Shown here piece by piece: positions 35,526 to 44,353 of a stretch of DNA of 64,000 nucleotides (position 1 is its first letter; every line of letters begins with the position of its first letter). The translations under genes were made by a program, and so were the position numbers. Location of the stretch: positions 79,185 to 143,184 of the forward strand of contig SLRQ01000066.1 in the NCBI GenBank assembly GCA_007130885.1, written 5' to 3'. The notes beneath the pieces were generated by a model. It was not told where the DNA came from and made no database searches. It saw nothing but the letters and a program-made list of their open reading frames with translations. This stretch comes from Deltaproteobacteria bacterium. GTDB taxonomy: Bacteria; Myxococcota; Myxococcia; SLRQ01.

Positions 35526-37538
35526 CTATTTGACGAGGTTCTTCCGGCTTGCTCGTCGCAGGAGCTTACCGATGCCATCAAGAATCTTGCGGCGGCTCGA
35601 GGTGTTGGCGGGTGTTTCGGAAGCGTAACCGACGCCATAGGCCGCGCTGCCGGCCAAGTAGCGACGCCCCGGTAGGCGGGGCTCCACAATTACTCTAAAC
35701 GACTCGCCTTGCTCGGACTCGAAGCTCAAGCGAAGCTGGGGCGCCTCTTCACCAAGATGCCGGCTGGCAGCGGCTAGGGCGTGCCCGTGGATTCGGCCGC
35801 CGTGCTCGGCGAGATGAGCGTCCAAACAATAAATGGCCTCCGAAAGCTCGAGGCCGTGGGTACCATCGGAGACAAGACAGGCCGAAACGAGCCCCTTACT
35901 TTCCGCGCGATCACTCCCTTTACCGGTCTTTAAATAATGACTGCGGCGTTCGCGGCGAGACGGATGTTTCGCCAGCCGTTCATCTAGCCGGCGGAGCGTG
36001 ACCTCTTCATCAAGCTCGTTGTAATCGCCGCCGGCGAGGTCCAGCAGCTCCTCGAAAGCGTCGAAGGCGTCGAGCCCGGCCTCGTAATGGGCCCGGATGG
36101 TTTCTTGAACGCGCTCATAAAGAGGTTCTTGCGACAAGTCTCGAAGCTCCGGCGGCAACCGTGACGCCAGTCGGTAGACCAGGGACACGGTGGGGCTCCT
36201 AAAGCGCCACGAAAGCTCCGTCTCATGCTGGGATTGTATGCAGCCCGAGTCGAAGTACGGCTCGGAAAAATGCTCGACGGTCAAGCCGTGCCTTGCGGCC
36301 AGCAGCGAGATGGGAGTGCCCTCGACGAGCTGGAGGCGGGAGCGGAGAAAAAAGCTTCGGGAAGAGATTCCCACGCGGCGAGCCCACCGCAGGTTGACTT
36401 TGAGATCTGAAAGGTTTGACCAAGGCGTGAACAGTATGAAGGAGAAGCCTCCGTAGCGGCTGAAGTTGAAGGCTGTTGGATGACCGGCCTCGAGCTCTTC
36501 GGCAAGCCGCGCTGCTGCGAGTATCTGCTCAGGTGTTATTCCTTTGTTGAGACGGGTGTTCTCTTCGGTAGAGAAGTTCTCGACGCCCATAACCCAAATG
36601 TGTATCGCGTGTTCTTGCTCCTCCAGCAGCGGAATCCACTGCTCGATGATCTTTCGTTTTGCAATCAGCTCATCGGCGCGGCAGGAGAAAAGGAAGGCAC
36701 TTGGTGGGCGCGGCGACGAGCAGAGACGTTTCAGGAAGACATCGAGCCTTTGAAAGGCCAAGGCTCCTTGAACCAGGAAGTGGAATCGCGGATCTTCTTC
36801 GCCCCGATGGAGATCTTGCAGTAGGCGGTTTTCGTGGATGCAGGCGAGCGCCCCGTCGATCTGTTTGAAAGCAAGGTCGATTGCGGGCGTTTTGCAATCA
36901 AACCCCAGATCAGAACCCGGCTCCCTTATGCAAAACGAGCAGCCGCGGTGACGCATGACATCTTCTTCGTCGAGCTCATCGAAGAAAGGGTTGCCGGTAA
37001 GAGGCCGGCGGTAAGCGCACTCCGCGCCGAGGAGCACCCGCGGCAGGATGAGCGGGGGTAGCTTCGATTGCAAAAGGGGCTCTCTAGCAAAGGAAGGCTG
37101 TACCTCGTCGAGCAGCTTTCCATCGGGCCGTAGAGTGGAACACGAGGCAAGCTTTACGTCCAAAAACGAAAGAAGCTCTCGCACGGTTCCTGTAAGCAGC
37201 TCGTGCTGCCGAGGCCTGTCCATGTCTCCTATGCAGATGATCTCGGCGGCCGGCTGCAGACGACGGAAGAAACCGGCCAGCAGGGGAGACAGACTCTCGT
37301 TGAAGACTATCCTGGAGATGCCGTCGCTGGACAGGGCGGATGCCAACGCGCGCCGCTCTTCATCGTCGAGGTCCAAAATGAAGCGCTCATCATTACCGGA
37401 CCCTTCCGTCGAGATGCCGATGGTTTTCCATGAAGCAGGTAACTCGGTCTCCGCAAGCAGTCCCCGGATGAAAGGAAACAGCTCGTTCCTATGATGGCGA
37501 AAGGGGTCCTGCCCCAGAAGTTCGCAAAGAAGAAGCAT
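35526..37538 (-). CDS. B12-binding/radical-SAM-fold protein with incomplete rSAM motif and accessory C-domain
   Basis: 670 residues. The middle is an Elp3-like rSAM barrel (FHFLVQGALAFQRLDVFLK, VMGVENFSTEENTRLNKGI), preceded by a likely Rossmann/B12-like domain (IVFNESLSPLLAGFF). The expected CX3CX2C reads RHRGCSFC: only the last two cysteines remain, so the [4Fe-4S] ligand set is incomplete or donated differently. The C-terminal ~75 residues (QLRLSFESEQGESFRVIVEP...) resemble the accessory domain found in other proteins of the region. It is 13 bp after the rSAM gene 37551-39092. Function unknown. Confidence 0.68.
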   Translation of the reverse strand: MLLLCELLGQDPFRHHRNELFPFIRGLLAETELPASWKTIGISTEGSGNDERFILDLDDEERRALASALSSDGISRIVFNESLSPLLAGFFRRLQPAAEIICIGDMDRPRQHELLTGTVRELLSFLDVKLASCSTLRPDGKLLDEVQPSFAREPLLQSKLPPLILPRVLLGAECAYRRPLTGNPFFDELDEEDVMRHRGCSFCIREPGSDLGFDCKTPAIDLAFKQIDGALACIHENRLLQDLHRGEEDPRFHFLVQGALAFQRLDVFLKRLCSSPRPPSAFLFSCRADELIAKRKIIEQWIPLLEEQEHAIHIWVMGVENFSTEENTRLNKGITPEQILAAARLAEELEAGHPTAFNFSRYGGFSFILFTPWSNLSDLKVNLRWARRVGISSRSFFLRSRLQLVEGTPISLLAARHGLTVEHFSEPYFDSGCIQSQHETELSWRFRSPTVSLVYRLASRLPPELRDLSQEPLYERVQETIRAHYEAGLDAFDAFEELLDLAGGDYNELDEEVTLRRLDERLAKHPSRRERRSHYLKTGKGSDRAESKGLVSACLVSDGTHGLELSEAIYCLDAHLAEHGGRIHGHALAAASRHLGEEAPQLRLSFESEQGESFRVIVEPRLPGRRYLAGSAAYGVGYASETPANTSSRRKILDGIGKLLRRASRKNLVK

Positions 37539-37550
37539 CGGCTTTCTAGG

Positions 37551-39092
37551 TCAGCGGCTTGATAGAGCGTTCATCAGCGCGCGCATTCCTTCCCTTACCT
37601 CCGGAGAGGCAGGGCCTTTTTCGATTCGATATCCTCCTCCGGTGCGTCGCCCTCGTGGCTCCAGCCAGAAAACGACCTGTTCGCCGGAAGGCCCGTCGAG
37701 ATGAATCTCCGCCTTGCCCGGTCGCACTTCCGTTGCGGACCAAACCAACGGCGGAAAAGGAGCGGCTCGGCGAAGGCGTGCGAGCTGTCTGCCCATGGAT
37801 CCTGGAGGAGTCACGACGGCGTCGGTTCCAAGGGGATGCCAGGGGACGCTATCTTTTGCGAGCACTCGCCAAAGAAGCTCGAGCGCGCTCATTGCGAGCT
37901 TATGGCTGGCCGGAGCCTTTCGAATGTGGAGGCTGAAGAGATCGCAGGCGGCGCAACCTATGTGAGAAGGGGGGCGAAGTGATACGACAATGGCTTCGGG
38001 TCCGTGCAACGTGATGGTCACCTCGTTATCGCCTGTCGTGGACCAGGATGCTTCGGAGAGAGGGGCGGGCCATTTGGTGTGCATGACCGCGGGCTTTAGG
38101 TGGGCGACATGCTGCGGTAGAAGCATCCTTGATGGGTCGACGGCCGCGAGCCGCGCGCGGCTGATCGGAGACAGATCCTCGATGCCGTGAATGCGCGCGT
38201 AAGTCTCGTAGACGCCGCTGCATCGGTCCGCGAGAACGCACTCCCGGCAGCGTGATGGTTTGATCTTGTCTCTCGCCTTGACCTCGTATTTGTTCCATGG
38301 CTTCGAGAGGCGGTCGGTGCCGTCTATTGCCACTGTCTCCGTCGTTTCTCCATCGTGACGGATCCACCGTGCCAGCTCGGGAGCCAGGCATGGCGGGTAG
38401 TTTCCGATGTTCACGTCGAACCCCGGAGCTTTCGACTCGAAGCCGGATATCATTCGCTCGAGCGCGGGCACCATCTTCGCGTAACGCGGAATGATTTCCT
38501 CCAGCTCCTTCGGCTTGCGCTCACCAGCGTCTCGTGGACGAACCATGTCCAAGTGGAGCTGTTTTACGTCGAAGGGGAGAAGCAGATCCGGGAACCGGTC
38601 CACGCTTCGGTAGTTCGACCGGACCATGCAGGTGTTGACCGTGATGGTCTGGTTCCGCGCGGCCAGGTTCTCCAGCGAGGCGAGAATGCGTCCGAACGAA
38701 CCCGGCCTGCGAGTAGTTTGCTCGTGTGAAATCTTGTCGGCGCCTTGAATCGAGAGACGCCAAGTGAAGCTTCCCCCGGTTGCGAGCACCTCATCGACGA
38801 ACGACGGCCGGGCGGTCTTCACTCCGTTGGTGAAGATGACAATCTCTTCGTATCCTAGGCCCACGCAGCGGCGAACGGCATCCATGAAGCCGGGCTGGAT
38901 AGTCGGCTCTCCGCCGAGCAAGGTGATTCTCTCGTGCCCAGCTTCCCGTGCTTGTTCTATAGAAGTCAACAAAGCCGCGGCTTCCAGCGGGCCCGCCGTG
39001 CCGAGCTCGTTTCTCTGCCCGCTCACGCAGAAAACGCAGCGGTTGGTGCATAGATGGCCGAGCTGAATCTCGACCTGGCGGTCAGGCTCCAT
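37551..39092 (-). CDS. Radical SAM/SPASM-like protein with two copies of an accessory domain
   Basis: 513 residues. rSAM motif CTNRCVFC at residues 15-22, LLGGEPTIQPGFM, IQGADKISHEQTTR, GNYPPCLAPELARW, CRECVLADRCSGVYETYAR. After residue ~340 there are two similar segments: EVTITLHGPEAIVVSLRPP (about 346-411) and KAEIHLDGPSGEQVVFWLEP (about 450-512), each followed by a short Leu-rich helix. This recurs elsewhere in the region. Upstream: quinolinate synthase (39182-40138) in the same direction; downstream: 35526-37538. Confidence 0.84.
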   Translation of the reverse strand: MEPDRQVEIQLGHLCTNRCVFCVSGQRNELGTAGPLEAAALLTSIEQAREAGHERITLLGGEPTIQPGFMDAVRRCVGLGYEEIVIFTNGVKTARPSFVDEVLATGGSFTWRLSIQGADKISHEQTTRRPGSFGRILASLENLAARNQTITVNTCMVRSNYRSVDRFPDLLLPFDVKQLHLDMVRPRDAGERKPKELEEIIPRYAKMVPALERMISGFESKAPGFDVNIGNYPPCLAPELARWIRHDGETTETVAIDGTDRLSKPWNKYEVKARDKIKPSRCRECVLADRCSGVYETYARIHGIEDLSPISRARLAAVDPSRMLLPQHVAHLKPAVMHTKWPAPLSEASWSTTGDNEVTITLHGPEAIVVSLRPPSHIGCAACDLFSLHIRKAPASHKLAMSALELLWRVLAKDSVPWHPLGTDAVVTPPGSMGRQLARLRRAAPFPPLVWSATEVRPGKAEIHLDGPSGEQVVFWLEPRGRRTGGGYRIEKGPASPEVREGMRALMNALSSR

Positions 39093-39181
39093 CGCTTCGC
39101 AGACTACCGCAGGTTGAAGCGGCGAGTCGACGTTGGGAAAAGCCAGAAGTAGGTGGTTGGCCGCGAGGTGTGGAGGTGCTC

Positions 39182-40138
39182 CTATGTCGACAGGGCAAGC
39201 ATACGTTCAATGGGAGCCAGGGCCCGTTCACCAAGCCGGCTATCGACCTCGATTCGGGGCTGAAGGTCACGGAGGCAGTCTCGAAGTTTCTCTACCGTGT
39301 TCAGCCGCATGTAAGGACACACGCTGCAAGCTGCATCCGGGCTCTCGCCGGGCATGGGAATGAAGAGCTTACTCGGAGCGCGCTTGCTCATCTGATGGAT
39401 GACGCCTGACTCGGTGGCGATGATGGCGGCCGGCGCCTTGCTCGCTGCGCCGTGCTCGATGATCTTGCTCGTGGATCCTATCAGGTCGGCGTGTCGCAGT
39501 ATGGACTCCCGGCACTCGGGATGCGCCAGTACCTCGGCCTCGGGGTGCTCGGCCTTCAGCCGGAGCAGATCCTCCTCTCGGTAGACGTCGTGAACGACAC
39601 ATACGGCGTTCCAAAGAAGCATGTCCCGGCCGGTCTTGTGCATGAGATAGCGCCCAAGATTGATGTCCGGCGCGAACAGGATCTTTTTGCTTCGAGGAAT
39701 GGACTCGATGATGGTCTGGGCGTTCGAGCTGGTGCAGACGAGGTCGGAGTGAGCTTTTACCTCGATGCTGCAATTTATGTAGCTGACGGCGACGTGGTCG
39801 GCGTGCTTTTTTCGGAAGCTTGCGAACTCTTCACCCGGACAGTCGTCGGCAAGCGAGCAGCCCGCTTCAATATCAGGCACGACGACGGTCTTGTTTGGGT
39901 TCAGGATCTTGGCGGTGTCGGCCATGAAGTTGACGCCGGCGAAGACGATGACCTCCGCCTCGGTGCGCCGTGCCGCTTGTGCCAGCGCCAGCGAGTCTCC
40001 ACAGACATCGGCCAAATCCTGTATCGCCGGTATCTGGTAGTAGTGAGCCAGAATGACGGCGTTACGCTCGCGGCGGAGCCGCGCTATCTCGTCCAGCAGT
40101 TCAGACGTCGAAGCTTGGTCTTCAGTACTTTCCATCAT
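39182..40138 (-). CDS. nadA: Quinolinate synthase NadA
   Basis: Condenses iminoaspartate and DHAP to quinolinate in NAD synthesis using a [4Fe-4S] cluster. About 318 residues from ATG 40138 (or 40135; AGGA upstream). Seen: ILAHYYQIPAIQDLADVCGD, GVNFMADTAKILNP, PDIEAGCSLADDCP, YINCSIEVKA, HPECRESI and CSVCPYMRLNT, including the three conserved Cys. It stands in the same direction as the flanking rSAM genes, an unusual place for nadA; nadB/nadC are not in the window. Confidence 0.95.
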   Translation of the reverse strand: MMESTEDQASTSELLDEIARLRRERNAVILAHYYQIPAIQDLADVCGDSLALAQAARRTEAEVIVFAGVNFMADTAKILNPNKTVVVPDIEAGCSLADDCPGEEFASFRKKHADHVAVSYINCSIEVKAHSDLVCTSSNAQTIIESIPRSKKILFAPDINLGRYLMHKTGRDMLLWNAVCVVHDVYREEDLLRLKAEHPEAEVLAHPECRESILRHADLIGSTSKIIEHGAASKAPAAIIATESGVIHQMSKRAPSKLFIPMPGESPDAACSVCPYMRLNTVEKLRDCLRDLQPRIEVDSRLGERALAPIERMLALST

Positions 40139-40231
40139 GTTTCCTAACGCCGCTGCGTCCAGGGTAATGACCGGCGACGTGCCGGGACCATTTAAGCTAA
40201 CCGGAGGTCTTTCGGCTGCCAAGTACACTTT

Positions 40232-41062
40232 TCAGCGCTGTCCCCCGTTGACGTCGTTTTCCTCCCTTGCAGCGGCCTGAAAGACCTGCCGGTCCTCTAG
40301 GCGCACGGCAGTGAGGGCACCGCCCCAAACGCAGCCGGTATCAAGGGCCATGACATCCGGTCTTAGATACAGCCCGAGCGCCGCCCAGTGCCCGCAGATC
40401 ACGGTTGCATCGTTGCTTCGTTCGGACGGTACATCGAACCAAGGGATCCGTCCGGTTGGGGCCTGCCTTGGAGGTCCGGTAAAGTCGAGGTCCATTGCGC
40501 CATCGCTGGTCAAGGCGCGAAGACGCGTGAGTGCCGTGATTATGCAGCGGAGGCGGTCGAGTGCCGGGAGGGTTCTGCTCCATCGAGTTGGAGGTGGCGC
40601 TCCGTAGACTATTTCTAGGAAGCGCCGGCGATCCGTTCGTAGGGCCTCGGTTGCTTCATTCGCGAGGGAGAGCGCTTCGGAGAGGGACCACTCCGGCAGC
40701 AAGCCTGCGTGGACCATAAGAAAGTGACCTTCCATGTGAATGAAAGGCCGAGAAGCCACCCATTCCAGAAGACTCTCCTTGTCGGGCGCCGAAAGCACGT
40801 CGTCCATGGTGTCGTCTTTTCTCGGCGGCCTAACGCCGGCTCCTCTGGCAAGAAGGTGCAGGTCATGGTTTCCCAGCACCGAGACCAGAGACTCCTGGTT
40901 CCGCTTTGCCCATCTCAACACCTTCAAGGAGTCGGGGCCTCGGTTTACAAGGTCCCCGCAAAGCAGCAGGCGGTCCTTCGCGGGATCGAACGAAATGACC
41001 TCGAGTAGGCGGCAAAGGGGCTCAAAGCAGCCCTGAATGTCTCCTATCGCGTATGTAGCCAT
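40232..41062 (-). CDS. apaH: Symmetrical bis(5'-nucleosyl)-tetraphosphatase ApaH
   Basis: Hydrolyses Ap4A. 276 residues. Metallophosphoesterase motifs are MATYAIGDIQGC, GDLVNRGPDS, GNHDLHLL, HAGLLPEW and CGHWAALGL with the C-terminal DTGCVWGG. ATG 41062 lies inside the end of the rSAM gene 41044-43050 (19-bp overlap), so the two are translationally coupled. No cnf/rsmA partner is nearby. Confidence 0.95.
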   Translation of the reverse strand: MATYAIGDIQGCFEPLCRLLEVISFDPAKDRLLLCGDLVNRGPDSLKVLRWAKRNQESLVSVLGNHDLHLLARGAGVRPPRKDDTMDDVLSAPDKESLLEWVASRPFIHMEGHFLMVHAGLLPEWSLSEALSLANEATEALRTDRRRFLEIVYGAPPPTRWSRTLPALDRLRCIITALTRLRALTSDGAMDLDFTGPPRQAPTGRIPWFDVPSERSNDATVICGHWAALGLYLRPDVMALDTGCVWGGALTAVRLEDRQVFQAAAREENDVNGGQR

Positions 41063-43050
41063 TTGGAGGAAGGCTGACCCAAGGCCGGCTCTCTTTCAAG
41101 CTTGTCGAGCCTTGATTTCTTGGCGATTGCATCACGTGTCGCCGCAATTTCCTCCAGCCAGGCCGGTCTCCTTGCCCGCGCCCATTCCGTGAATGCGTCC
41201 AGATCGTCCAAAACTCGTGTTACGGATTCGGCGCAGTCATAGAACGCCGGACCTCGGCTGTGGGGGGTCATGGGAAGCAGCCGAATGTCCAGGTCGCGGG
41301 CCGCCGCTATCTCCCCAAACTCTATGAGCCCAGGCGTAGCAAGAGGTTGAACGACGAAGCTTAGCTTGATTCCGAAATGGCCGTGTTTCTCTCTGTGGCG
41401 AAGCAGCTGGTCGAGGTTGTTCAGCACCGGCTGCATCCTGGCTCCACCGTGTACTCGCTCGTACGTTTCGGCAGTCCCGGCGTTGAGGCTTATAACTACC
41501 GCCCCGAAGGCGCAGCCGCCTATTCGGTCGAGCGTATGTTTGGTGAGCAGCGATCCGTTGGTCACCAGGTCCACTCCTCCGTCCGGATACTTGTCTCGCT
41601 CGAAACGCCTGAGCAGGTCCATTACGGCTCTAGATACCAAGGGCTCGCCGCCCAGCAGAGTGAGAGTACGCAGTGTGGGCAGGAACTCGTCCACCTGCGC
41701 TAGGACCGACTCGGGCAGGTCGCGCCTTGGCAGACGTCCGTAGCTGCACATGATGCAGTCGTAGTTGCAGGCCGTGGTCGGGCAGAGAACCATGTAGAGC
41801 GGCTTTGCCCTCACCTCTTCGCGCCGCAAGGCAAGATCTTCGGCGAGCTGAAGCTGGTTTTCCACGAACCTGTCGGATCGCTCCATGATCTCTAGCTCGT
41901 TCTCGGCGAACTTCCGATCATTGAGCCTTGGGCATATCGAATGGCACAGCGGTCCCGGATCCAGGCCCAGCATTCGCCGCCTTGCGGCGCGGAAGTTGGG
42001 GCCGTTCCAAAGCTCGGAGAGTGATCGGACGCGTGTGTTTCCGCGTGATCCAACAGTCCAGTCCTTGCAGCAGTGGTTCACGAGACCGACGGGATCGACG
42101 ATCTCCATGACCGTCCAAGGCATGATGCATGTTATCTCCGGCCCGCTGCGCAGCCGTGCTATTTCGCTCGGAACAGGTCTGCGCCTGCCGGAGCCGTTGC
42201 CGGAGCTTCGCGGCCTCACGGCGGATATCCTCTCGAGGGTTTCGCTCCCCAGCGCTCCTTTGTCCGAGAAACCGCATCGCAAGGACAGCTCACAATTCTT
42301 GCATATCGGGAAGATATCGTTCGGTTTCTCGTCCCGGCGTTCGGCGAGCAGCGTTCGCCACACCTTGGGCCGGCTGTCCCAGACGCGCGGCATGGCGCAA
42401 GGCGGAAGGTAGGCGCTGCCCTCGAGGCGATGATGCTCGAAAGTCAAGTTGCCCGCTTGAAGAAACGCTTCTTCGACGACCTGGGGTCTAATGACGGCGG
42501 AACGACCATCTCCACCTCGGCGAGATATCTCGAGGGTGACGGCCACGGGAGCAAGCCATCGAGCCATGGGGACCACCATCCCAAACGTGTCGGCATCGGC
42601 CCGAAGGCGGACCCGGGCTTGCAGTCCCAGCCGTCTTGCCCTCATTAGTATCCCCTCGTCCGGATGATCCCCTTTGGTGTCGAGAGGCTCGGCGGATGGT
42701 CGTTTTTGCGGAATAGGGCGCAGAAGGGTCAGCATTTCGGGGGTTGCGTCCGCGTGAGCCACGATTCCACGAGCGCCAAGGGAAGCCAGCCGTGACAAAT
42801 GCCCGGTTCCAAGCGACGCCGCCGGAGCTTCTATCCACACCCGCGCTCCTGGGCGGGAGGCGGCGACAGCTTGGAGGAAGGCACTTAGATGAGGCCATCT
42901 CGTCGCGTCTCCTCCCCCAAGCACGATTCTCCTGCCCTTGGCGGCGGCAAGAGCCTCCTCCAGGCTGGGGTGCCCTCGCGCCGGATCGCAGGCATCACAG
43001 CTCCGGCAAGGCGAATGGCAGGCAGGTGATACGACCACTCTCACTGGCAT
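41044..43050 (-). CDS. Radical SAM protein with two rSAM-type motifs
   Basis: About 668 residues from ATG 43050. The first motif CHSPCRSC is at residues 11-18, where other rSAM proteins here have theirs; IVLGGGDATRWP replaces the usual GGEPT. CKNCELSLRCGFSDKG is a SPASM-like pair. A middle region (ITCIMPWTVMEIVDPVGLVNHCC) is followed by the second, canonical rSAM motif CNYDCIMC with TLLGGEPLVSRAVM and SLNAGTAETYERVHGG. The second half looks like a SPASM-domain peptide-modifying enzyme. Overlaps apaH. Confidence 0.82.
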   Translation of the reverse strand: MPVRVVVSPACHSPCRSCDACDPARGHPSLEEALAAAKGRRIVLGGGDATRWPHLSAFLQAVAASRPGARVWIEAPAASLGTGHLSRLASLGARGIVAHADATPEMLTLLRPIPQKRPSAEPLDTKGDHPDEGILMRARRLGLQARVRLRADADTFGMVVPMARWLAPVAVTLEISRRGGDGRSAVIRPQVVEEAFLQAGNLTFEHHRLEGSAYLPPCAMPRVWDSRPKVWRTLLAERRDEKPNDIFPICKNCELSLRCGFSDKGALGSETLERISAVRPRSSGNGSGRRRPVPSEIARLRSGPEITCIMPWTVMEIVDPVGLVNHCCKDWTVGSRGNTRVRSLSELWNGPNFRAARRRMLGLDPGPLCHSICPRLNDRKFAENELEIMERSDRFVENQLQLAEDLALRREEVRAKPLYMVLCPTTACNYDCIMCSYGRLPRRDLPESVLAQVDEFLPTLRTLTLLGGEPLVSRAVMDLLRRFERDKYPDGGVDLVTNGSLLTKHTLDRIGGCAFGAVVISLNAGTAETYERVHGGARMQPVLNNLDQLLRHREKHGHFGIKLSFVVQPLATPGLIEFGEIAAARDLDIRLLPMTPHSRGPAFYDCAESVTRVLDDLDAFTEWARARRPAWLEEIAATRDAIAKKSRLDKLEREPALGQPSSKWLHTR

Positions 43051-43154
43051 TACGCGAGTATGCTCACCCGCCGGCACGGAGCGCAAGGAGGGCACGCCCG
43101 GCCGTGGGCTCAGCTTCCCACGTCCACATCCAGGTCCGGATGCTGTTCGTGCGT

Positions 43155-43173
43155 CGCCTCCATGAGGGAGGCG
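43155..43173 (-). terminator. Short hairpin, possible terminator
   Basis: Perfect 7-bp inverted repeat (CGCCTCC/GGAGGCG) with a 5-base loop just after the 43174-43557 stop. No T-run follows, so a Rho-independent role is uncertain. Confidence 0.3.
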
Positions 43174-43557
43174 TCATCTCTGCTCCTCCAATGTTGATGG
43201 GAGGATCTCCAATCTCTCGGCCGCCGCCGCGATCTCGACCTCCAGACCGCTGGAGGCGAACAAGAGGTCCAAGACGGCACCGAAACCTTCCGCCGGCGGA
43301 ACTAGCCTGACCGTGGCCAGTCGTGCGGCCTCTTTCTGTTCCAGAACCGTGATGGTCCTGTAACCTCGGCTCTGAAGATCGAAGATGACCTTCTCGGCCT
43401 CCTGGTTGCTGCCAACCGCGACCACGGCATCGACGTCACGCGTGGTTCGGGGCTCCGCTCTCGCGCTGACCGCAAGTCCACCGACAAGCGCCCAGGACAC
43501 TCCAAGGTCCGTGAGGTCGGTTACTATACGCCTCAAGCTTTTTGCCAGAACGCTCAT
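43174..43557 (-). CDS. AbiEii/nucleotidyltransferase-fold protein, probably C-terminally truncated
   Basis: 127 residues from ATG 43557 (ATGA overlap with the partner gene). N-terminal nucleotidyltransferase motif SWALVGGLAVSARAEPRTTRDVDAVV (GG, then TxDxD) is complete. The protein then ends abruptly after VEIAAAAERLEILPS, where family members normally continue for about 50-80 residues. A 3'-end deletion or frameshift is likely; activity doubtful. Partner 43554-43751 resembles an antitoxin-like small protein. Confidence 0.6.
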   Translation of the reverse strand: MSVLAKSLRRIVTDLTDLGVSWALVGGLAVSARAEPRTTRDVDAVVAVGSNQEAEKVIFDLQSRGYRTITVLEQKEAARLATVRLVPPAEGFGAVLDLLFASSGLEVEIAAAAERLEILPSTLEEQR

Positions 43558-43751
43558 GCGCGTCGTCTTGGCCACGAAACGGGACGCCCAACGGTGTCGC
43601 CGTGCTCGGCCCCAGGACGATGGGCGTACCAGCGGGCAACGGCCTTGTCGAGTTCCTCCGGGGAGGCATCCGGCTTTTCGCGCAATACCCTCGCTCGGAT
43701 CATTTCCTCGGCAAGCTCCGCAAGCTCGAGTGTCATCCGGACTCTCTCCAT
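43554..43751 (-). CDS. Small antitoxin-like partner of the nucleotidyltransferase
   Basis: 65 residues from ATG 43751, with GAGGAGG about ten bases upstream; ATG 43778 or GTG 43865 would give a longer form. MTLELAELAEEMIRARVLRE and the C-terminal WYAHRPGAEHGDTVGRPV (phrase 'RPGAEHGD') are typical of small proteins encoded before such nucleotidyltransferases. A toxin-antitoxin role is inferred only. Confidence 0.5.
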   Translation of the reverse strand: MERVRMTLELAELAEEMIRARVLREKPDASPEELDKAVARWYAHRPGAEHGDTVGRPVSWPRRRA

Positions 43752-43840
43752 CGGGAGAACTACCTCCTCGCGGCTCATTTCCAGATCATAGCCTCGCAAC
43801 AACGCGCTGTCATCTCGTCTATACACGCGCAGCTCGGCCG

Positions 43841-44251
43841 CTACTTGATCAGCAGCACCGGACACGGTGCGAGAAGGCCGACCTGGTAGCTCAAGGCGCC
43901 TCTCACCGGCTTGTCCGGCTCGAGGGGATGAGAAGCCAGGACCACGAGGTCCGTCTCATCGTCCACCACGAAACGCACCACCTCCACGGCTCGCGCACCG
44001 AAAAGCACCTCTGCCCGCCAAGAGATCCGCCTCTCATCCAAGCGATCCCCGAGATCCGCGAGGTGTCTTCGAGCGGTGCGCTCGAGCCTTTCGTAAAAGG
44101 CTCTCTCCTCCTCCAAAGATAAGCCGGGTATGAGTTCTATTACATGTAAAAGCAGAATACTGCCGCCGGGCTCCAACAGATGAGCCGCCGCATCGAGGAC
44201 ACGCTCGTGGCGATCGGCCAGGTCGACCGGTACCAGAACGTTTCGGAACAT
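43841..44251 (-). CDS. Universal stress protein UspA-family
   Basis: 136 residues, a single Usp domain: MFRNVLVPVDLADRHERVLD, LLLHVIELIPG, the acidic Asp/ATP-type loop DETDLVVLASHP and the C-terminal LSYQVGLLAPCPVLLI. The usual GSVA-type ATP-binding signature is altered (RGALSYQVGLLAPCPV). Its end overlaps the long-start version of the partner gene. Confidence 0.88.
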   Translation of the reverse strand: MFRNVLVPVDLADRHERVLDAAAHLLEPGGSILLLHVIELIPGLSLEEERAFYERLERTARRHLADLGDRLDERRISWRAEVLFGARAVEVVRFVVDDETDLVVLASHPLEPDKPVRGALSYQVGLLAPCPVLLIK

Positions 44252-44353
44252 GCGTAAACGGTAACAATCACCTGCCTGGGGGGAAGGGAGCGTCGCGGTT
44301 CATCGCCGATGGTGCTTGCAGAGAGGGGGGCTACGGCGATATTTCCCCGTTCC

